DNA of 64,000 bases from an uncultured Geobacter sp. (GCA_903925075.1 CAIYDQ010000003.1:1-64000); one strand, 5' to 3'. Positions 28,217 through 39,470 are shown, numbered from the stretch's first letter. The notes: generated by a model from the sequence alone, not told the origin. Numbers and translations: made by a program.

Positions 28217-29886
28217 GCCGGTTACGGCCGCTCTTCCTCCCTTTGCTGATTCTTGCCAGCATGCTCTGTGTCACCTGGCTGGTCTGGGATCACGAGCAGC
28301 AAAACAGCCGCAAGGCATTGCGCTCACAGTTCGATTTTTTACTGCGCGAGACCGTCAGCCATGTTGAACAGCGCATGGCCGGCTACGACCAGATGCTCCG
28401 CGGTGTTCAGGGGCTGTTTGCGACTACCGGCGGCATGGATAGCGACAACTTCCACGACTACATCGACGCGCTCCAACTCGACGTGAATTTTTCCGGCATC
28501 CAGGCCATCGGCTTTATCGAATCGGTGCCGGGTGCACTCAAAAAAACGCATATTGCGGCAATGCGGCGACGCGTCGCTTCCAACTACGCCATTAAACCCG
28601 AGGGGCAACGAAAAACCTACACTCCCGTCGTTCAGGTTGAGCCCGACGTCGGCGGCAACCTTGCCCTCTCCGGCCTCGACCAATGGCCAGATCCGGTCAG
28701 GCGATCCGCCATGGAAAAGGCTCGCGATTCGGGAATGCCGGCAATTTCCGGCCTGCTTCAGGTAGCAGTGGAGAGCGAGGCCGATGCTCAACCCGGCTTC
28801 GTCATGTATCTTCCGATTTACGCCAGGGGGGAGCAGCACGATAATGTTGCCGCGCGCCGCGCTCACCTGGCGGGCTGGGTCTTCGCCGTTTTTCATATGC
28901 ACAACCTCATGGCCAGCCTTTACGGCGAACGCCCGTCCGGGGTCGATCTGGCTATTTACGATGACGTCGAGCCTTCCCCTGAGGCGCTTCTGTACGGCTC
29001 GATCGGTGGCGCGGCCCAACCGTCTGCCATTGCCGCCGATGAGTATCTTGTCGTTGCCGGGCACACGTGGATGTTCTCCATGCGCACTAAGGATGACTTC
29101 TATGCCCGCTTCGGCCGTAACGCCAAATCGCTGATAGTAATTGCCGGAACCAGTCTCAGCCTTTTACTGGCGCTGCTCGCGTGGCTGTTGGCAAACGGAC
29201 GAGCACGGGCCGTTGGACTGGCCACGACTATGACCAGGGAATTGCACAAGCAGATCGAAGAATATGAAGTTGTCCAGAAACGTATGGTCCAGTCCGATAA
29301 GGCGCTGGAGGAATCCAACCGCAAGCTTGAGGTCTTGAGCACGACCGACGCGTTGACCGGTCTCGCCAACCGTCGCCATTTCGACGAGGTGCTAGCCTTG
29401 GAACAGGCCCGTCATGCGCGTTCCGGAGCGAAACTGTCGCTGATACTACTGGATATTGACCATTTCAAGGCGTTTAACGACAATTATGGACACGTGAAAG
29501 GTGACGAATGTCTGCGGTTGGTTGGGCGGATATTGTCCGAATGCGCTATCCGGCCCGCTGATCTTGCTGCGCGGTATGGTGGCGAGGAATTTGCCTGTAT
29601 TCTGCCGGAAACCGACAATAGTGGCGCGGTGATAATAGCTGAGAAAATCAGGCGGGGCATCGAGGCGCTTGCCATCCCCCACAAGGCGTCGAGCGCGGCA
29701 AAGTGTGTCACCGCCAGCTTTGGGGTAATCACACCACCGTGTACCGCGGGCCAACCGGCCGATGAGATACTTGTCAAGGTCGATGAACTGCTGTACCGCG
29801 CAAAATCGTCAGGTCGCAACCGGGTGGAATTCGTCGCACACGATATTGCTTTGGCGTCACCACATGAGCCATCACTGCCAGGATAA
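28213..29886 (+). CDS. CHASE-domain diguanylate cyclase (GGDEF)
   Basis: GTG start overlapping upstream stop; two TM segments flanking a CHASE-like domain (NFSGIQAIGFIESVP...YTPVVQVEP...); IRPADLAARYGGEEF (RxxD I-site + GGEEF). Confidence 0.9.
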   Translation: MSRLRPLFLPLLILASMLCVTWLVWDHEQQNSRKALRSQFDFLLRETVSHVEQRMAGYDQMLRGVQGLFATTGGMDSDNFHDYIDALQLDVNFSGIQAIGFIESVPGALKKTHIAAMRRRVASNYAIKPEGQRKTYTPVVQVEPDVGGNLALSGLDQWPDPVRRSAMEKARDSGMPAISGLLQVAVESEADAQPGFVMYLPIYARGEQHDNVAARRAHLAGWVFAVFHMHNLMASLYGERPSGVDLAIYDDVEPSPEALLYGSIGGAAQPSAIAADEYLVVAGHTWMFSMRTKDDFYARFGRNAKSLIVIAGTSLSLLLALLAWLLANGRARAVGLATTMTRELHKQIEEYEVVQKRMVQSDKALEESNRKLEVLSTTDALTGLANRRHFDEVLALEQARHARSGAKLSLILLDIDHFKAFNDNYGHVKGDECLRLVGRILSECAIRPADLAARYGGEEFACILPETDNSGAVIIAEKIRRGIEALAIPHKASSAAKCVTASFGVITPPCTAGQPADEILVKVDELLYRAKSSGRNRVEFVAHDIALASPHEPSLPG

Positions 29887-29925
29887 AGATTTATCCGGCT
29901 ACCCGGCGCGATGCTGGCACCGCCG

Positions 29926-30507
<582 letters not shown>

Positions 30508-30634
30508 AAGGGTCTCCGCGCTGAGTTAATGAAACACGCGCGCATACTACAGTATTTCATTTAAAACTGCAAGACGCAGGCGTGTTCGGCATCTGCGGCG
30601 AAACCCCAGAGAGAACAAGTTCAAAGGCTCGCAC

Positions 30635-30742
30635 ACGGATTGAACGGATTGAACGGATAAAAACAGATTAAGCAGAACTCTTTGGTTTACCCCAAAAGCT
30701 TTGCCTTATCGGACGTTATCCGTTACATCCGTCAAATCCGTA
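30635..30742. repeat. Inverted repeat of GGATTGAACGGAT-type units
   Basis: CGGATTGAACGGATTGAACGGATAA (30636-30660) versus TTATCCGTTACATCCGTCAAATCCG (30717-30741) in inverse orientation. Confidence 0.75.
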
Positions 30743-31167
30743 TGCGGGGTTTTGATCTGGCTTGTTTTCAGCACGAAAACGGTCATGGCGAGAAAGACCA
30801 TATCCCTTGCCAGCGCCATCCAAGGCGAGGTCTTGGCCCCTCCCTGCTTGAAGCAGCCGCAATCTATGTCCAGCCCGCGCACGATGGCCGAGGCGAGGGC
30901 GACGATGAAGACCAGGTTCATGCCTGCGATGATCAGCGCTCCACCTTTCACCCGGTAGCCGCAGACCAGCAGCAGCCCGCAGACCAGTTCCAGAAAGGGG
31001 AGTACGGCCGCCGTCAGATAGCTGGCGAAGTAGGGGAGCACCCGGTAGGCCGCCACGCTGCCGGCAAAGGCAACCGGATCGGCGATCTTCAGCAGGGCGG
31101 CGTAGATGAAAATGACCCCCAGGGTTATCCTGACGGCCGCAGGCAGATGTCGTTTCCAGCCGTTCAT
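30706..31167 (-). CDS. MauE/DoxX-like membrane redox-associated protein
   Basis: MNGWKRHLPAAVRITLGVIFIYAALLKIADPVAFAGSVAAYRVLP; DCGCFKQGG motif; coupled to upstream rhodanese gene by a 4-nt overlap. Confidence 0.85.
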   Translation of the reverse strand: MNGWKRHLPAAVRITLGVIFIYAALLKIADPVAFAGSVAAYRVLPYFASYLTAAVLPFLELVCGLLLVCGYRVKGGALIIAGMNLVFIVALASAIVRGLDIDCGCFKQGGAKTSPWMALARDMVFLAMTVFVLKTSQIKTPHTDLTDVTDNVR

Positions 31168-31661
31168 AGTGCCCCCGTCGCTGTCGGGTAGCCGGCGTCG
31201 CGCCATTCGGGATATCCGCCTTCGAATACATAGACCGAGGCGTAGCCGGCCTGCATCAGCAGTTTCCCCAGATCCATGCTGTCGTGGCAGGAAAATCCGT
31301 TGCAGTAGGCGATGACGGTGGCGCTGGTCGGCACTTTCGCCTTGAGTCCGACCGGGCCGGTCTTGCGGAGTTCTTCCAGCGGCAGGGTCAGCGCTCCGGC
31401 GATGTGCCCCTGTGCAAAGCTCGCGGCGCTCCTGGCATCGACGATAACCGCCTGTTTGGAATCGTGCAGCTCTTTTACCTGCACCAGGCCGATGGGCATC
31501 GGCAATTCCTCGCCCTGAGGCGCAGCCTGCGCCTGCTGGGTCAACTCCCCTCGCCAAGCGCCGGTCAGGAGCGTGCGGTTCCAGGCGATGCCGGCAGCCG
31601 CCGAAACCACCACGATCAGGCAGATTTCCGTCAATGTCCCAAGTAGGTTCTTTTTCAGCAT
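31164..31661 (-). CDS. Membrane-anchored rhodanese-like protein
   Basis: N-terminal TM; AVIVDARSAASFAQGHIAGALTLPLEEL; VIAYCNGFSCHDSMDLGKLL (CxxxxCx active-site-like loop); YVFEGGYPEWRDAGYP. Confidence 0.88.
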   Translation of the reverse strand: MLKKNLLGTLTEICLIVVVSAAAGIAWNRTLLTGAWRGELTQQAQAAPQGEELPMPIGLVQVKELHDSKQAVIVDARSAASFAQGHIAGALTLPLEELRKTGPVGLKAKVPTSATVIAYCNGFSCHDSMDLGKLLMQAGYASVYVFEGGYPEWRDAGYPTATGAL

Positions 31662-31792
31662 AAGTTGACGGGGGTAACCGTCCCTCCAAAACCGCACCAC
31701 GCGGGTGCCTCCGGGGAGAAAAATTCCCTTCTGATCCGATTCTACGCAAAAGGAAAATTTCGGTCAACCTTGGCGTTCGGTTGGTTACTCCC

Positions 31793-31883
31793 GTAGGTCG
31801 CGTTGAGGTACGAAACGCGACGTCGCAATGGTGCCACGGTGGCAACGTCGCGTTTCACGATGAAGCCGTTTAACACGACCTAC
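31793..31883. repeat. GTAGGTCGCGTT palindromic repeat, copy 2 (91 bp)
   Basis: GTAGGTCGCGTTGAGGTACGAAACGCGACGTCGC...GTCGCGTTTCACGATGAAGCCGTTTAACACGACCTAC; same length as copy 1. Confidence 0.88.
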
Positions 31884-31898
31884 GGCAACTGCCGGCAG

Positions 31899-34067
31899 CT
31901 AATTCCCCAGCCTTCTCGCCACGCCCTTGAGCGTGATCGAGTTGAGCACTACCGAGACCGAGGAAAACGCCATGGCGAGACCGGCGAACTCGGGCTTCAA
32001 GGTGATGCCGAACGGGTAGTAAAGGAGCCCGGCCGCGACCGGTATGCCGAGCACGTTGTAGATCAGCGCCCAGAAGAGGTTTTGCTTCACCTTGGCAAGG
32101 GTCGCCCTGCCGAGCCGCACCGCCGCCACCACGTCCAAAGGATCGCTTTTCACCAAAATAATGTCGCCGGTCTCCTTGGCGATGTCGGTGCCGCCGCCGA
32201 TGGCGATGCCGACGTCGGCCTGGGCGAGGGCCGGGGCGTCGTTGATGCCGTCGCCGACCATGCCGACCTTCAACCCCTTGCCTTGATGCTCCTTGACGAC
32301 GGCGAGCTTTCTTTCCGGCAAAAGCTCCGCCTCGAAGCCGTCCAGACCGGTCTCGCGCGCGACGGCGGCGGCCACTGCATGGTGGTCGCCGGTCAGCATG
32401 AAGCAGGCGATCCCCAGCTCCTTCAGTTCGGCGATGGCCCGGGCGGCGCCCGGTTTCACCGGATCGGCGAAGGCGGCGACTCCCAACAGCGCGCCTTGGG
32501 ACGCCAGATAGATGAGGGATTTTCCGGCTGCGGAGAGCGGCGCGGATAGGGCGGAGAGCGGCGCGAGGTCAATCCCCTCGGCCGCCATCAGGCGGCTGTT
32601 GCCGGCCAGGATCCGCTCGCCGTTCAGGTTGCAGGAGATGCCGAAGCCGCCTCGCTCCAGGTAATCGGTGGGGCTCTTCAAGCTGAGGCCGCGCCGTTGC
32701 GCCTCCCGGACGCAGGCCGCGGCCAGGGGGTGGTTCGACTGGGACTCCGCCGAATAGAGCCGGTCGAGCAGCAGTTCCTCGGTAACGCCCGGCGCGGCAG
32801 CGAGATCGGTGAGCACCGGGGCCCCTTCGGTGATGGTGCCGGTCTTGTCGAAAAGCAGCAGTTGCAGTCTGGCCACGTTCTCCAGCGCGGAGCCTTTTTT
32901 GATCAGGATGCCCCTGTTGAGCCCGACGCCGCTCCCCACCATGATGGCGGTCGGGGTGGCGAGCCCCATGGCGCAGGGGCAGGCGATCACCAACACGGCG
33001 ATGCCGAGCTTGAAGGAAAATAAAAAGCCCTCGCCGCTCGCGAAGTACCAGCCGGCAAGGGTGATCAGGGAGAGGAGCAGCACGGCGGGGACGAAATAGG
33101 AGGAGATCCGGTCGGCGAAGCGCTGGATGGGGGCCTTGTCGGTCTGCGCGTCCTGCACCATGCGGAAGATCTGGGCCAGCCGGGTCTGGGCGCCGACCCG
33201 GGTTGCGCGCACGGTCAGCGAGCTGCCGCGGTTGACGGTGGCGCCGATCACCTCGTCGCCCGCCCCCTTCTCCACCGGGAGCGACTCGCCGCTCACCATG
33301 GACTCGTCCACGCTCGAATCGCCCGAGACCACCACCCCGTCCATGGGGATCGCCTCGCCCGGCCGCACCAGCACCAGGTCGCCGACTTTCAGAGATCCCG
33401 AGGCCACCTCGCGCTCGACGCCGTCCACCAAAAGCCGTGCCGTGTCGGACTGCAGCTTCAGGAGCTTTCTGAGCGCTTCGCCCGCTTTGCCGCGGGCGCG
33501 CGCCTCCAGGTACTTGCCGAGCCGGATGAAGGCGATCAGCATGGCCGAGGTCTCGAAGAATACCTCGCCGTGCGGCCCGAAGGCGCCGAAAAAGGCGAAG
33601 AGCGAGTAGAAATAGGCGGCGCTGGTGCCCAGAGCCACCAGCACGTCCATGTTGGCGCTCCCCCCTTTGACCGCGAGCCAGGCGCCCCGGTAGAAGGCGA
33701 GACCGGCGCTGAACTGCACGGCGCTCGCCAAAACGAGGTTCAGGAAAGCCACCCGCGGCTCGCCGTGCAGGTGCATGGTGGCCATGATCGGGAGCGAGGC
33801 CGCCAGGCTGAAGACGAACCAGTTCCTTTCCCGCCTCAGCTCCTCCCGGTCGTCCCCGTCGGCCCGCACCTGGTAGCCGAGCCCGACCACCAGCTCCCTG
33901 ATGCGTTTCTCGCCGATGCGGCTCGGGTCGAAACTGACCGACAGTTCCCCCATGGCGAAGTTCACCGAGGCGTCTTCCACCCCGGGCGCGTCGGACAGTC
34001 CGCGCTCGATGCGCGCCGCGCAGTTGACGCAGGACATGCCGGCGACCTTGAAGGTTTCCTTTTTCAC
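31899..34067 (-). CDS. copA: Copper-translocating P-type ATPase
   Basis: N-terminal HMA domain [71 protein letters not shown] start. Confidence 0.92.
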   Translation of the reverse strand: MKKETFKVAGMSCVNCAARIERGLSDAPGVEDASVNFAMGELSVSFDPSRIGEKRIRELVVGLGYQVRADGDDREELRRERNWFVFSLAASLPIMATMHLHGEPRVAFLNLVLASAVQFSAGLAFYRGAWLAVKGGSANMDVLVALGTSAAYFYSLFAFFGAFGPHGEVFFETSAMLIAFIRLGKYLEARARGKAGEALRKLLKLQSDTARLLVDGVEREVASGSLKVGDLVLVRPGEAIPMDGVVVSGDSSVDESMVSGESLPVEKGAGDEVIGATVNRGSSLTVRATRVGAQTRLAQIFRMVQDAQTDKAPIQRFADRISSYFVPAVLLLSLITLAGWYFASGEGFLFSFKLGIAVLVIACPCAMGLATPTAIMVGSGVGLNRGILIKKGSALENVARLQLLLFDKTGTITEGAPVLTDLAAAPGVTEELLLDRLYSAESQSNHPLAAACVREAQRRGLSLKSPTDYLERGGFGISCNLNGERILAGNSRLMAAEGIDLAPLSALSAPLSAAGKSLIYLASQGALLGVAAFADPVKPGAARAIAELKELGIACFMLTGDHHAVAAAVARETGLDGFEAELLPERKLAVVKEHQGKGLKVGMVGDGINDAPALAQADVGIAIGGGTDIAKETGDIILVKSDPLDVVAAVRLGRATLAKVKQNLFWALIYNVLGIPVAAGLLYYPFGITLKPEFAGLAMAFSSVSVVLNSITLKGVARRLGN

Positions 34068-35116
34068 TGCGCCTCCCGACTGCGGAAATCGCCCCTCTCG
34101 ATGGAGACGTTGATGATTTTCGCCGCCGCGGCCACCGGGATGGCGAGCAGGATGCCCCAAAAGCCGAACAGCTCGCCCAGCGCCATCACCATGATGATGG
34201 TCAAAAGCGGGTTCAGGTCCATGGAGCGCTTGAAGACCAGCGGCTTCACCAGGTATCCCTCCATGAAGTAGATGCCGGCGAAGGCGGCGATCACCTTGAA
34301 GAGGGCGAGGCCGCTGTGAAACTTGACGTAGGCGAAAAACAGCGGCGGGATGGTGGCGATGAAGACGCCGATGAAGGGAAGGATGGAGGCCAACCCGGCG
34401 AAGATGCCGTTGAACAGGGGGTAGTCGACATCCAGGACCATCAGGGCGACGCTGGAGAGGACGGCGACGATGAAGGAGACGATCAGTTGCCCTTTCAGGA
34501 AGCCTCCGATGCTCTCGTTCACCTCGTCGCCTATCTCCAGGACGATGCGTCTATGGCGCGAGGGTATCCAGGCGGCGAGCGTCGCCTTGATGTCCTGCTT
34601 GTAGTGGAGCATGAAAAAAACGAGGATCGGCGAGAGGACCAGGTTGAACAGGTTGAAGACCATGTTGGCCGCCGCCGCGTAAACTCCGGCGGTCAGGTTG
34701 GAGAACGGCTGGTCCACCGCTTCCACCAGCTTGTCGATGGCCCAGCTCCACTCCTCGGCGCCGTACATCGGCTGGAATCTCCCTTGCAACTGCAAGCCGA
34801 GCGTCTTGGCGTCCTGCAGGTAGATCGGGATCTTCGGAATGAGCGCCTGCCAGCGCAGGATCAGCAAGGGGACGAAATAGGAGAAAAAGAAAACGGAGAA
34901 GATGGCCAGCACCACGTAGACGGCTATGATGCCGTTCAACCGGGAGAGTTTCCTTCTTTCCAGGAGCACCACGACGGGATCCAACAGATAGGCGATGACG
35001 AAGGAGAGCAAAAAGCAGGAAGCCGTGTGGTGCAGTGCATGTCCCGCGGCAAAGAGCGCGGCGACGATCAGCAGGGTCAGCACGGTTCTGTTGGTAGCGC
35101 TTTGTAATAAAGGCAT
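34064..35116 (-). CDS. AI-2E family transporter (PerM-like permease)
   Basis: [76 protein letters not shown]. Confidence 0.92.
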   Translation of the reverse strand: MPLLQSATNRTVLTLLIVAALFAAGHALHHTASCFLLSFVIAYLLDPVVVLLERRKLSRLNGIIAVYVVLAIFSVFFFSYFVPLLILRWQALIPKIPIYLQDAKTLGLQLQGRFQPMYGAEEWSWAIDKLVEAVDQPFSNLTAGVYAAAANMVFNLFNLVLSPILVFFMLHYKQDIKATLAAWIPSRHRRIVLEIGDEVNESIGGFLKGQLIVSFIVAVLSSVALMVLDVDYPLFNGIFAGLASILPFIGVFIATIPPLFFAYVKFHSGLALFKVIAAFAGIYFMEGYLVKPLVFKRSMDLNPLLTIIMVMALGELFGFWGILLAIPVAAAAKIINVSIERGDFRSREAQ

Positions 35117-35132
35117 TAAGGCTCCCTGGGGG

Positions 35133-35570
35133 TTAGAAATCCCGTTCCGGCGGATAGATGTCGTGCTCTTCCAGCCAATGTCCGGCGCGGCCGGTGATCA
35201 GTTCCTCCCTGACCGCCTGAAAGCGCTCCATCTCCTCCGGGTAAAAGGAAAGGATTTCGTGCAACCTGCCGTGGGAGTGGGTGCCGACGAAGGCCCGCAC
35301 CAGCATGGCCTTCAGGCCGTTGTCATCGATCCTCTGGATGAAGGCGTGCACCATTTGGCGTTCCTGGCTGTAGTCGAAGGGGGGGATCTCCAGGTAGCGC
35401 TCATCCTGGGATTCGACTTCGTCCCAAAAAGGATCGTCGTCGTAATCGGTCGGGACCGAGAAGACCTCGCCGGTTTCCCGGTCGAGAAAGAAGGCCAACT
35501 CCTGGTCGGTGTTTTCGAAGGCCTCCATCAGGTCTTCCCAAACGATTTCGAGATTGCGCATGGCGTGCAT
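35133..35570 (-). CDS. UPF0158 family protein
   Basis: ELAFFLDRETGEVFSVPTDYDDDPFWDEVESQDERYLEIPPFDYSQERQMVHAFI. Confidence 0.8.
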   Translation of the reverse strand: MHAMRNLEIVWEDLMEAFENTDQELAFFLDRETGEVFSVPTDYDDDPFWDEVESQDERYLEIPPFDYSQERQMVHAFIQRIDDNGLKAMLVRAFVGTHSHGRLHEILSFYPEEMERFQAVREELITGRAGHWLEEHDIYPPERDF

Positions 35571-35645
35571 CGGAGCCTCAGGGATAAATTGTGATTAAGA
35601 ACCGAGTTTCTTTACCTTCAGCCCATTTTTGTATATATTGCGCAA

Positions 35646-36359
35646 ATGCGCAAGATTTTCATCGCCGACGCCCACTTGAGAAGCCCGGATGATCTCAACT
35701 ACCGGGTGCTGATCCGCTTCCTGGAGACGCTCCCCCCGGACACGGACACCCTGTATCTGCTGGGCGACCTGTTCGAATTCTGGGTCGGCAATCCGGACCC
35801 CGTCTACAGCCACTATCGGGAGATTATCGATTGCCTGAAGGGGGTGAGGGGACGCGGCGTGCGGATCGTCTACTTCGAGGGGAACCACGATTTCCACCTC
35901 GACCGCTTTTTCGGGAAACAACTGCAGGCGGAGGTGCATAAGGCGGGCGCGGTGCTGGAAATCGGCGGGCAAAAGGTCTACCTGTGCCATGGCGACCAGA
36001 TCAACCGCGAGGATTACCGCTATCGAGCCTTCCGCTTGCTGTTTCACAGCCCCGTCGCCAAGGCGCTGATCCCGCTTTTCTCCCGGCGGCTCGCGGCCCA
36101 CGCGGCCTCCACCCTGTCGAGGCGCAGCAGCAAGCAGCACGCGGCCAGGCGGGCGTACTGGGACTACAACGTGATACTGGACTCCTTTGCCGGCGGATGC
36201 TTCGCCGCCGGATGCGACGCCGTCATCGTCGGCCACTATCACATGCCGATGGTGAAGAGGAGCGAGGGGCGTCTCTTCATCGCGCTGGGGGACTGGATCA
36301 CCCAATACTCCTACGCGCAGTGGCTGGACGGCGAGTTCACCCTGGAAAAATTCAGCTGA
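35646..36359 (+). CDS. lpxH: UDP-2,3-diacylglucosamine diphosphatase-like metallophosphatase
   Basis: KIFIADAHLRSPDDLNY; LGDLFEFWVGNP; YFEGNHDFHLDRFFG; LCHGDQIN; VGHYHMPM. Confidence 0.88.
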   Translation: MRKIFIADAHLRSPDDLNYRVLIRFLETLPPDTDTLYLLGDLFEFWVGNPDPVYSHYREIIDCLKGVRGRGVRIVYFEGNHDFHLDRFFGKQLQAEVHKAGAVLEIGGQKVYLCHGDQINREDYRYRAFRLLFHSPVAKALIPLFSRRLAAHAASTLSRRSSKQHAARRAYWDYNVILDSFAGGCFAAGCDAVIVGHYHMPMVKRSEGRLFIALGDWITQYSYAQWLDGEFTLEKFS

Positions 36360-36624
36360 TCTCCCGCAGGCCGAAGAGCCTCAGGTAGCCCGCTACCCTC
36401 TGGTCGAGGGTGGGGGCGGCGATGCTCGCGCAGATCTCGTCCGGCCGGTAGCCCCGGCAGACGGCGGGGCGATCCCGGTAAATGCCGCAGGCCAAGGCGT
36501 CGGTGAGGTGCCGGCACCTCTCTCCCGGCTTCTTCTGCAAGCTGCTGATGTCGGGCGCCACGCAGCAGGTCCCGCACCTCGCGCACTCCCTAGACTCCGT
36601 AGACTCCATGGGCGCCCCCCCCAT
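36352..36624 (-). CDS. YkgJ-family cysteine cluster protein
   Basis: 90 aa: CARCGTCCVAPDISSLQKKPGERCRHLTDALACGIYRDRPAVCRGYRPDEIC. Confidence 0.88.
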   Translation of the reverse strand: MGGAPMESTESRECARCGTCCVAPDISSLQKKPGERCRHLTDALACGIYRDRPAVCRGYRPDEICASIAAPTLDQRVAGYLRLFGLREIS

Positions 36625-36689
36625 CGGGCACTGCCGTTAAGCTCGTGCCTGGCACTTCTCCCCCGTTCCGTTTGCCCAACCCCCGCTTG

Positions 36690-38021
36690 TTACTTGAAGA
36701 AGGCCTCCAGCGCCTGCTCGCCCACCTGGGTCGCCTTGATGCGCCACTTGTTCTGGTTTATCACCAGCGCGGCGATGGCGATCTGCGGGTCCTCCATCGG
36801 CGCGTAGGCGGCGAACCAACTGTAATGCCCGGCCGGATCGGTGCCGTCGATGGAGCCGGTCTTGGCCGCGACGTGCAGCGAGGCGAGCATCGGCCGTCCC
36901 CTGCGGTCGTGAAAGGCCTTGCGCGAGGTGCCGCTGATCACGGTGGTGGAAAGCATGCGGGCCAGCGAGGCGGCGGTTTCCGGCGTGGTCACGGTTCTCA
37001 GCATCTGCGGCTTCTGGGTGAAGAGCGTCATCCCCTTTTGATCCACGATTTCCTGGGCCAGGGAGGGGGCCATCATCACGCCGCCGTTGGCCACCGTGGC
37101 CATGATGGCGGCCGCGTGCAGGGGCGAGATCTTCACCTCGTGGTTAAGTCCTGCCCCCATCAGCATGAGCTGGTCGACGGTGTCGGGCGCCGGCGCCCTG
37201 CTGGGAGCGACCGAGGAGCCCGGGAAGATGTCGTGGTTGAATCCGTAGCGCTCGGCGTAGAGCAGCAGCGGGTCCCGGCCCACCACCTCGCCCGCCAGCC
37301 TGCCGAACACCGGGTTCACCGATTTCCCCATGGCCAGCGAGAGCGGCATCTGCTGGTTGCCGCGCCCAGGCTTCACCCGCCACAGGCGCGGGCTCTGCGA
37401 GGTGAGGCGTCCGTTGAAGGCGAAGGGGGTGTCGGCGGAGACCTTCTTTTCTTCCAGGGCCGCCGTCGCCGTGACGATCTTGAAGAGCGAGGCCATGGGA
37501 TAGAGGTTGTAGCAGGCCCTGGTGTTCCACCCCGGTTGCACGGAGGAATGGGCGACCGTGGCGAGGATGCGGCCGGTCTTGGGCTCGATGGCGACGAACA
37601 TCCCGTAGGGGACCTTGTAGTCGGCCAACAGCTTCTCGACCCGGTGCTGCATGGCCTCGTTGATGGCGTAGACGACCCTCCCGCCCTGCGGCAGCGGCGA
37701 GCTGAAGACGCCCCCCTGAACGCTGGCGTTGGGATAGGAATCCGCCGCCATGCGAAACGCGCTCCAGTTGTCGACCGCGCTCGGAACGACGGCGGCGGTC
37801 TTGGCGCTGGAGGTGGCGGCAGTCAGGCGAGGGAAGCTGCAAAGGGAGAGCAGCGGATAGCCGGCGAGCGCCAGCGCCAGGATCGGGAGGATGATCTTCA
37901 GCCTGCGCTTTGCCGGCTTGGTCTCCTTCAAATCCTTAAAGGTGTTGCGCCCGTCCTGGCCTCGCGCCGCTCCGGTGCCGAGCCTGCGCTCGCTGTAGTC
38001 TTTGTCTTTGAAGTCTTGCAT
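36690..38021 (-). CDS. Penicillin-binding protein transpeptidase domain protein
   Basis: N-terminal TM; YPMASLFKIVTATAALE (SxxK); SVAPSRAPAPD; KTGSIDGTDPAGHYSWFAAYAP (KTG). Confidence 0.85.
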   Translation of the reverse strand: MQDFKDKDYSERRLGTGAARGQDGRNTFKDLKETKPAKRRLKIILPILALALAGYPLLSLCSFPRLTAATSSAKTAAVVPSAVDNWSAFRMAADSYPNASVQGGVFSSPLPQGGRVVYAINEAMQHRVEKLLADYKVPYGMFVAIEPKTGRILATVAHSSVQPGWNTRACYNLYPMASLFKIVTATAALEEKKVSADTPFAFNGRLTSQSPRLWRVKPGRGNQQMPLSLAMGKSVNPVFGRLAGEVVGRDPLLLYAERYGFNHDIFPGSSVAPSRAPAPDTVDQLMLMGAGLNHEVKISPLHAAAIMATVANGGVMMAPSLAQEIVDQKGMTLFTQKPQMLRTVTTPETAASLARMLSTTVISGTSRKAFHDRRGRPMLASLHVAAKTGSIDGTDPAGHYSWFAAYAPMEDPQIAIAALVINQNKWRIKATQVGEQALEAFFK

Positions 38022-38053
38022 AACCCGCTTTGTCTGATGGTTTAATCGGCACA

Positions 38054-38467
38054 CTATATGTCAACTGGTCCCCCTTTGTCAACGACGGGCGGGATGTTTT
38101 CTCGGCCGGCCAGCTCCTTCAAAGTGGTCCCTTGAAGGGCCGCCAAAACCGAGCGATCGACCCTCGCCAGGATCTCGCTGGCCTTGTCTTCGCCAACGAT
38201 GCCGCACCCTTCGCCGTGACCCCTGAGGGAGAGCACTACCTCGCCGAGCTCGATCCTATCCAATTCCCTGGCGGGATAGTAGCCGTGCTGCGAGCCGCCG
38301 GCATGGACGATGAACCCTTCGGCGATCAGATGGTCCAGGGCGCCGCGCACGAAGCGCAGCGGCATGCCCAGTTTGATCGCCAGACGATCGTCGTCCCAGG
38401 CCGGTTCTCCCTCGTGGAAGGAGTCGGCGATGTGGCGCAAAGCGGCCAGGGCGACCAGCTCCTTCAA
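38054..38467 (-). pseudogene. C-terminal winged-helix-like region of YihY-family protein, separated from it by an in-frame TAG
   Basis: (L)KELVALAALRHIADSFHEGEPAWDDDRLAIKLGMPLRFVRGALDHLIAEGFIVHAGG begins in the same frame immediately after TAG at 38470-38468; no SD before the TTG. Confidence 0.6.
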
Positions 38468-39397
38468 CTATTGGCTGATATCTTTGCCGCGGATGTCCCT
38501 GCGGAAGGTGGGGAGGTTCTGGTGCGCTGCCACCACCTCCATGCCGAACAGCACGATGATCCAGCTGACGTAGATCCAGACCATCAGTATCGGCAGCGCG
38601 GCCAGGGTGCCGTAGATGGCGTTGTAGTTGCCGGCCCCCACCTGGAAGTGGATGTAGCACCACTGGGCCAACTGCCAGAGGGTCCCCGCCAGCACGGCGC
38701 CGATCAGCGCCGAGCGGTAGCGCACCCGCGTGTTGGGGATGAAGATGTAGAGCAGGAAGATGGCGATCCAGACGCTCAGGTACGGGGTCAGGCTGAGCAG
38801 GAACAGCAAGACGTCGCTCAGATAGCTCCGAGCCCAGAGCCAGTCCACCAATTGCCGGCTCTCCAGGGTGGTGGTGATGCTGGTGGCCGCCAGCAGGAGC
38901 AGCGGCGCGCTCACCAGCACGCTCAGGTACTCGCTGAATCTGCGGTACAAGGAGCGGGTCTGGGAGACTCCCCAGGCCACGTTGAAGGCCTCCTCGATGT
39001 TGGCCAGCATGCTGATCGAGGTGTAGAGCAGGGCGATCAGGCCGACCGCGCCGACCGAACTCATGTTGGTGTTGTCTATGTAGGCGATGACCCTGCTTAC
39101 CACCACTTCCGAGCCGGCCGCCACCTGGTTGAGGATCAGCGGCGCCAGCCGGTTTTGCACGCCGAAGCCCTTCAGCACCGCAAAGGCCAGCGCCAAGAGC
39201 GGCACCAGGGAGAGCAGGGTGGTAAAGGAGAGGGCCGTGGCCCGCAAGAGGGAGTTGTTGTCCAGAAAATTCGAGAAGGCGAAGCCTAGCAGTTGGAGGA
39301 GCTTGACGAGAGTCCGCTTGCCGCCGCGGAACTGAGCCGGATCCAAGTCCCAAAGGCTCTTGGTGAAAAAGTCGCGTTTACCGTTGGATCTGGTCAT
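38468..39397 (-). CDS. YihY/BrkB family membrane protein
   Basis: NSLLRATALSFTTLLSLVPLLALAFAVLKGFG; SVGAVGLIALLYTSISMLANIEEAFNVAWGV; WIYVSWIIVLFGMEVVAAHQN. Confidence 0.9.
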   Translation of the reverse strand: MTRSNGKRDFFTKSLWDLDPAQFRGGKRTLVKLLQLLGFAFSNFLDNNSLLRATALSFTTLLSLVPLLALAFAVLKGFGVQNRLAPLILNQVAAGSEVVVSRVIAYIDNTNMSSVGAVGLIALLYTSISMLANIEEAFNVAWGVSQTRSLYRRFSEYLSVLVSAPLLLLAATSITTTLESRQLVDWLWARSYLSDVLLFLLSLTPYLSVWIAIFLLYIFIPNTRVRYRSALIGAVLAGTLWQLAQWCYIHFQVGAGNYNAIYGTLAALPILMVWIYVSWIIVLFGMEVVAAHQNLPTFRRDIRGKDISQ

Positions 39398-39470
39398 GGG
39401 CGATACCGAGCAGCGGATTGATGGTGGAAGTGTGATGGTGGATGCGTGGCAGGGAGGCGGGCGAACAACT

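Noticed and set aside
36690-38021. Possible beta-lactamase or novel resistance gene
   Set aside because: SxxK and KTG motifs with an N-terminal anchor fit an ordinary penicillin-binding transpeptidase.
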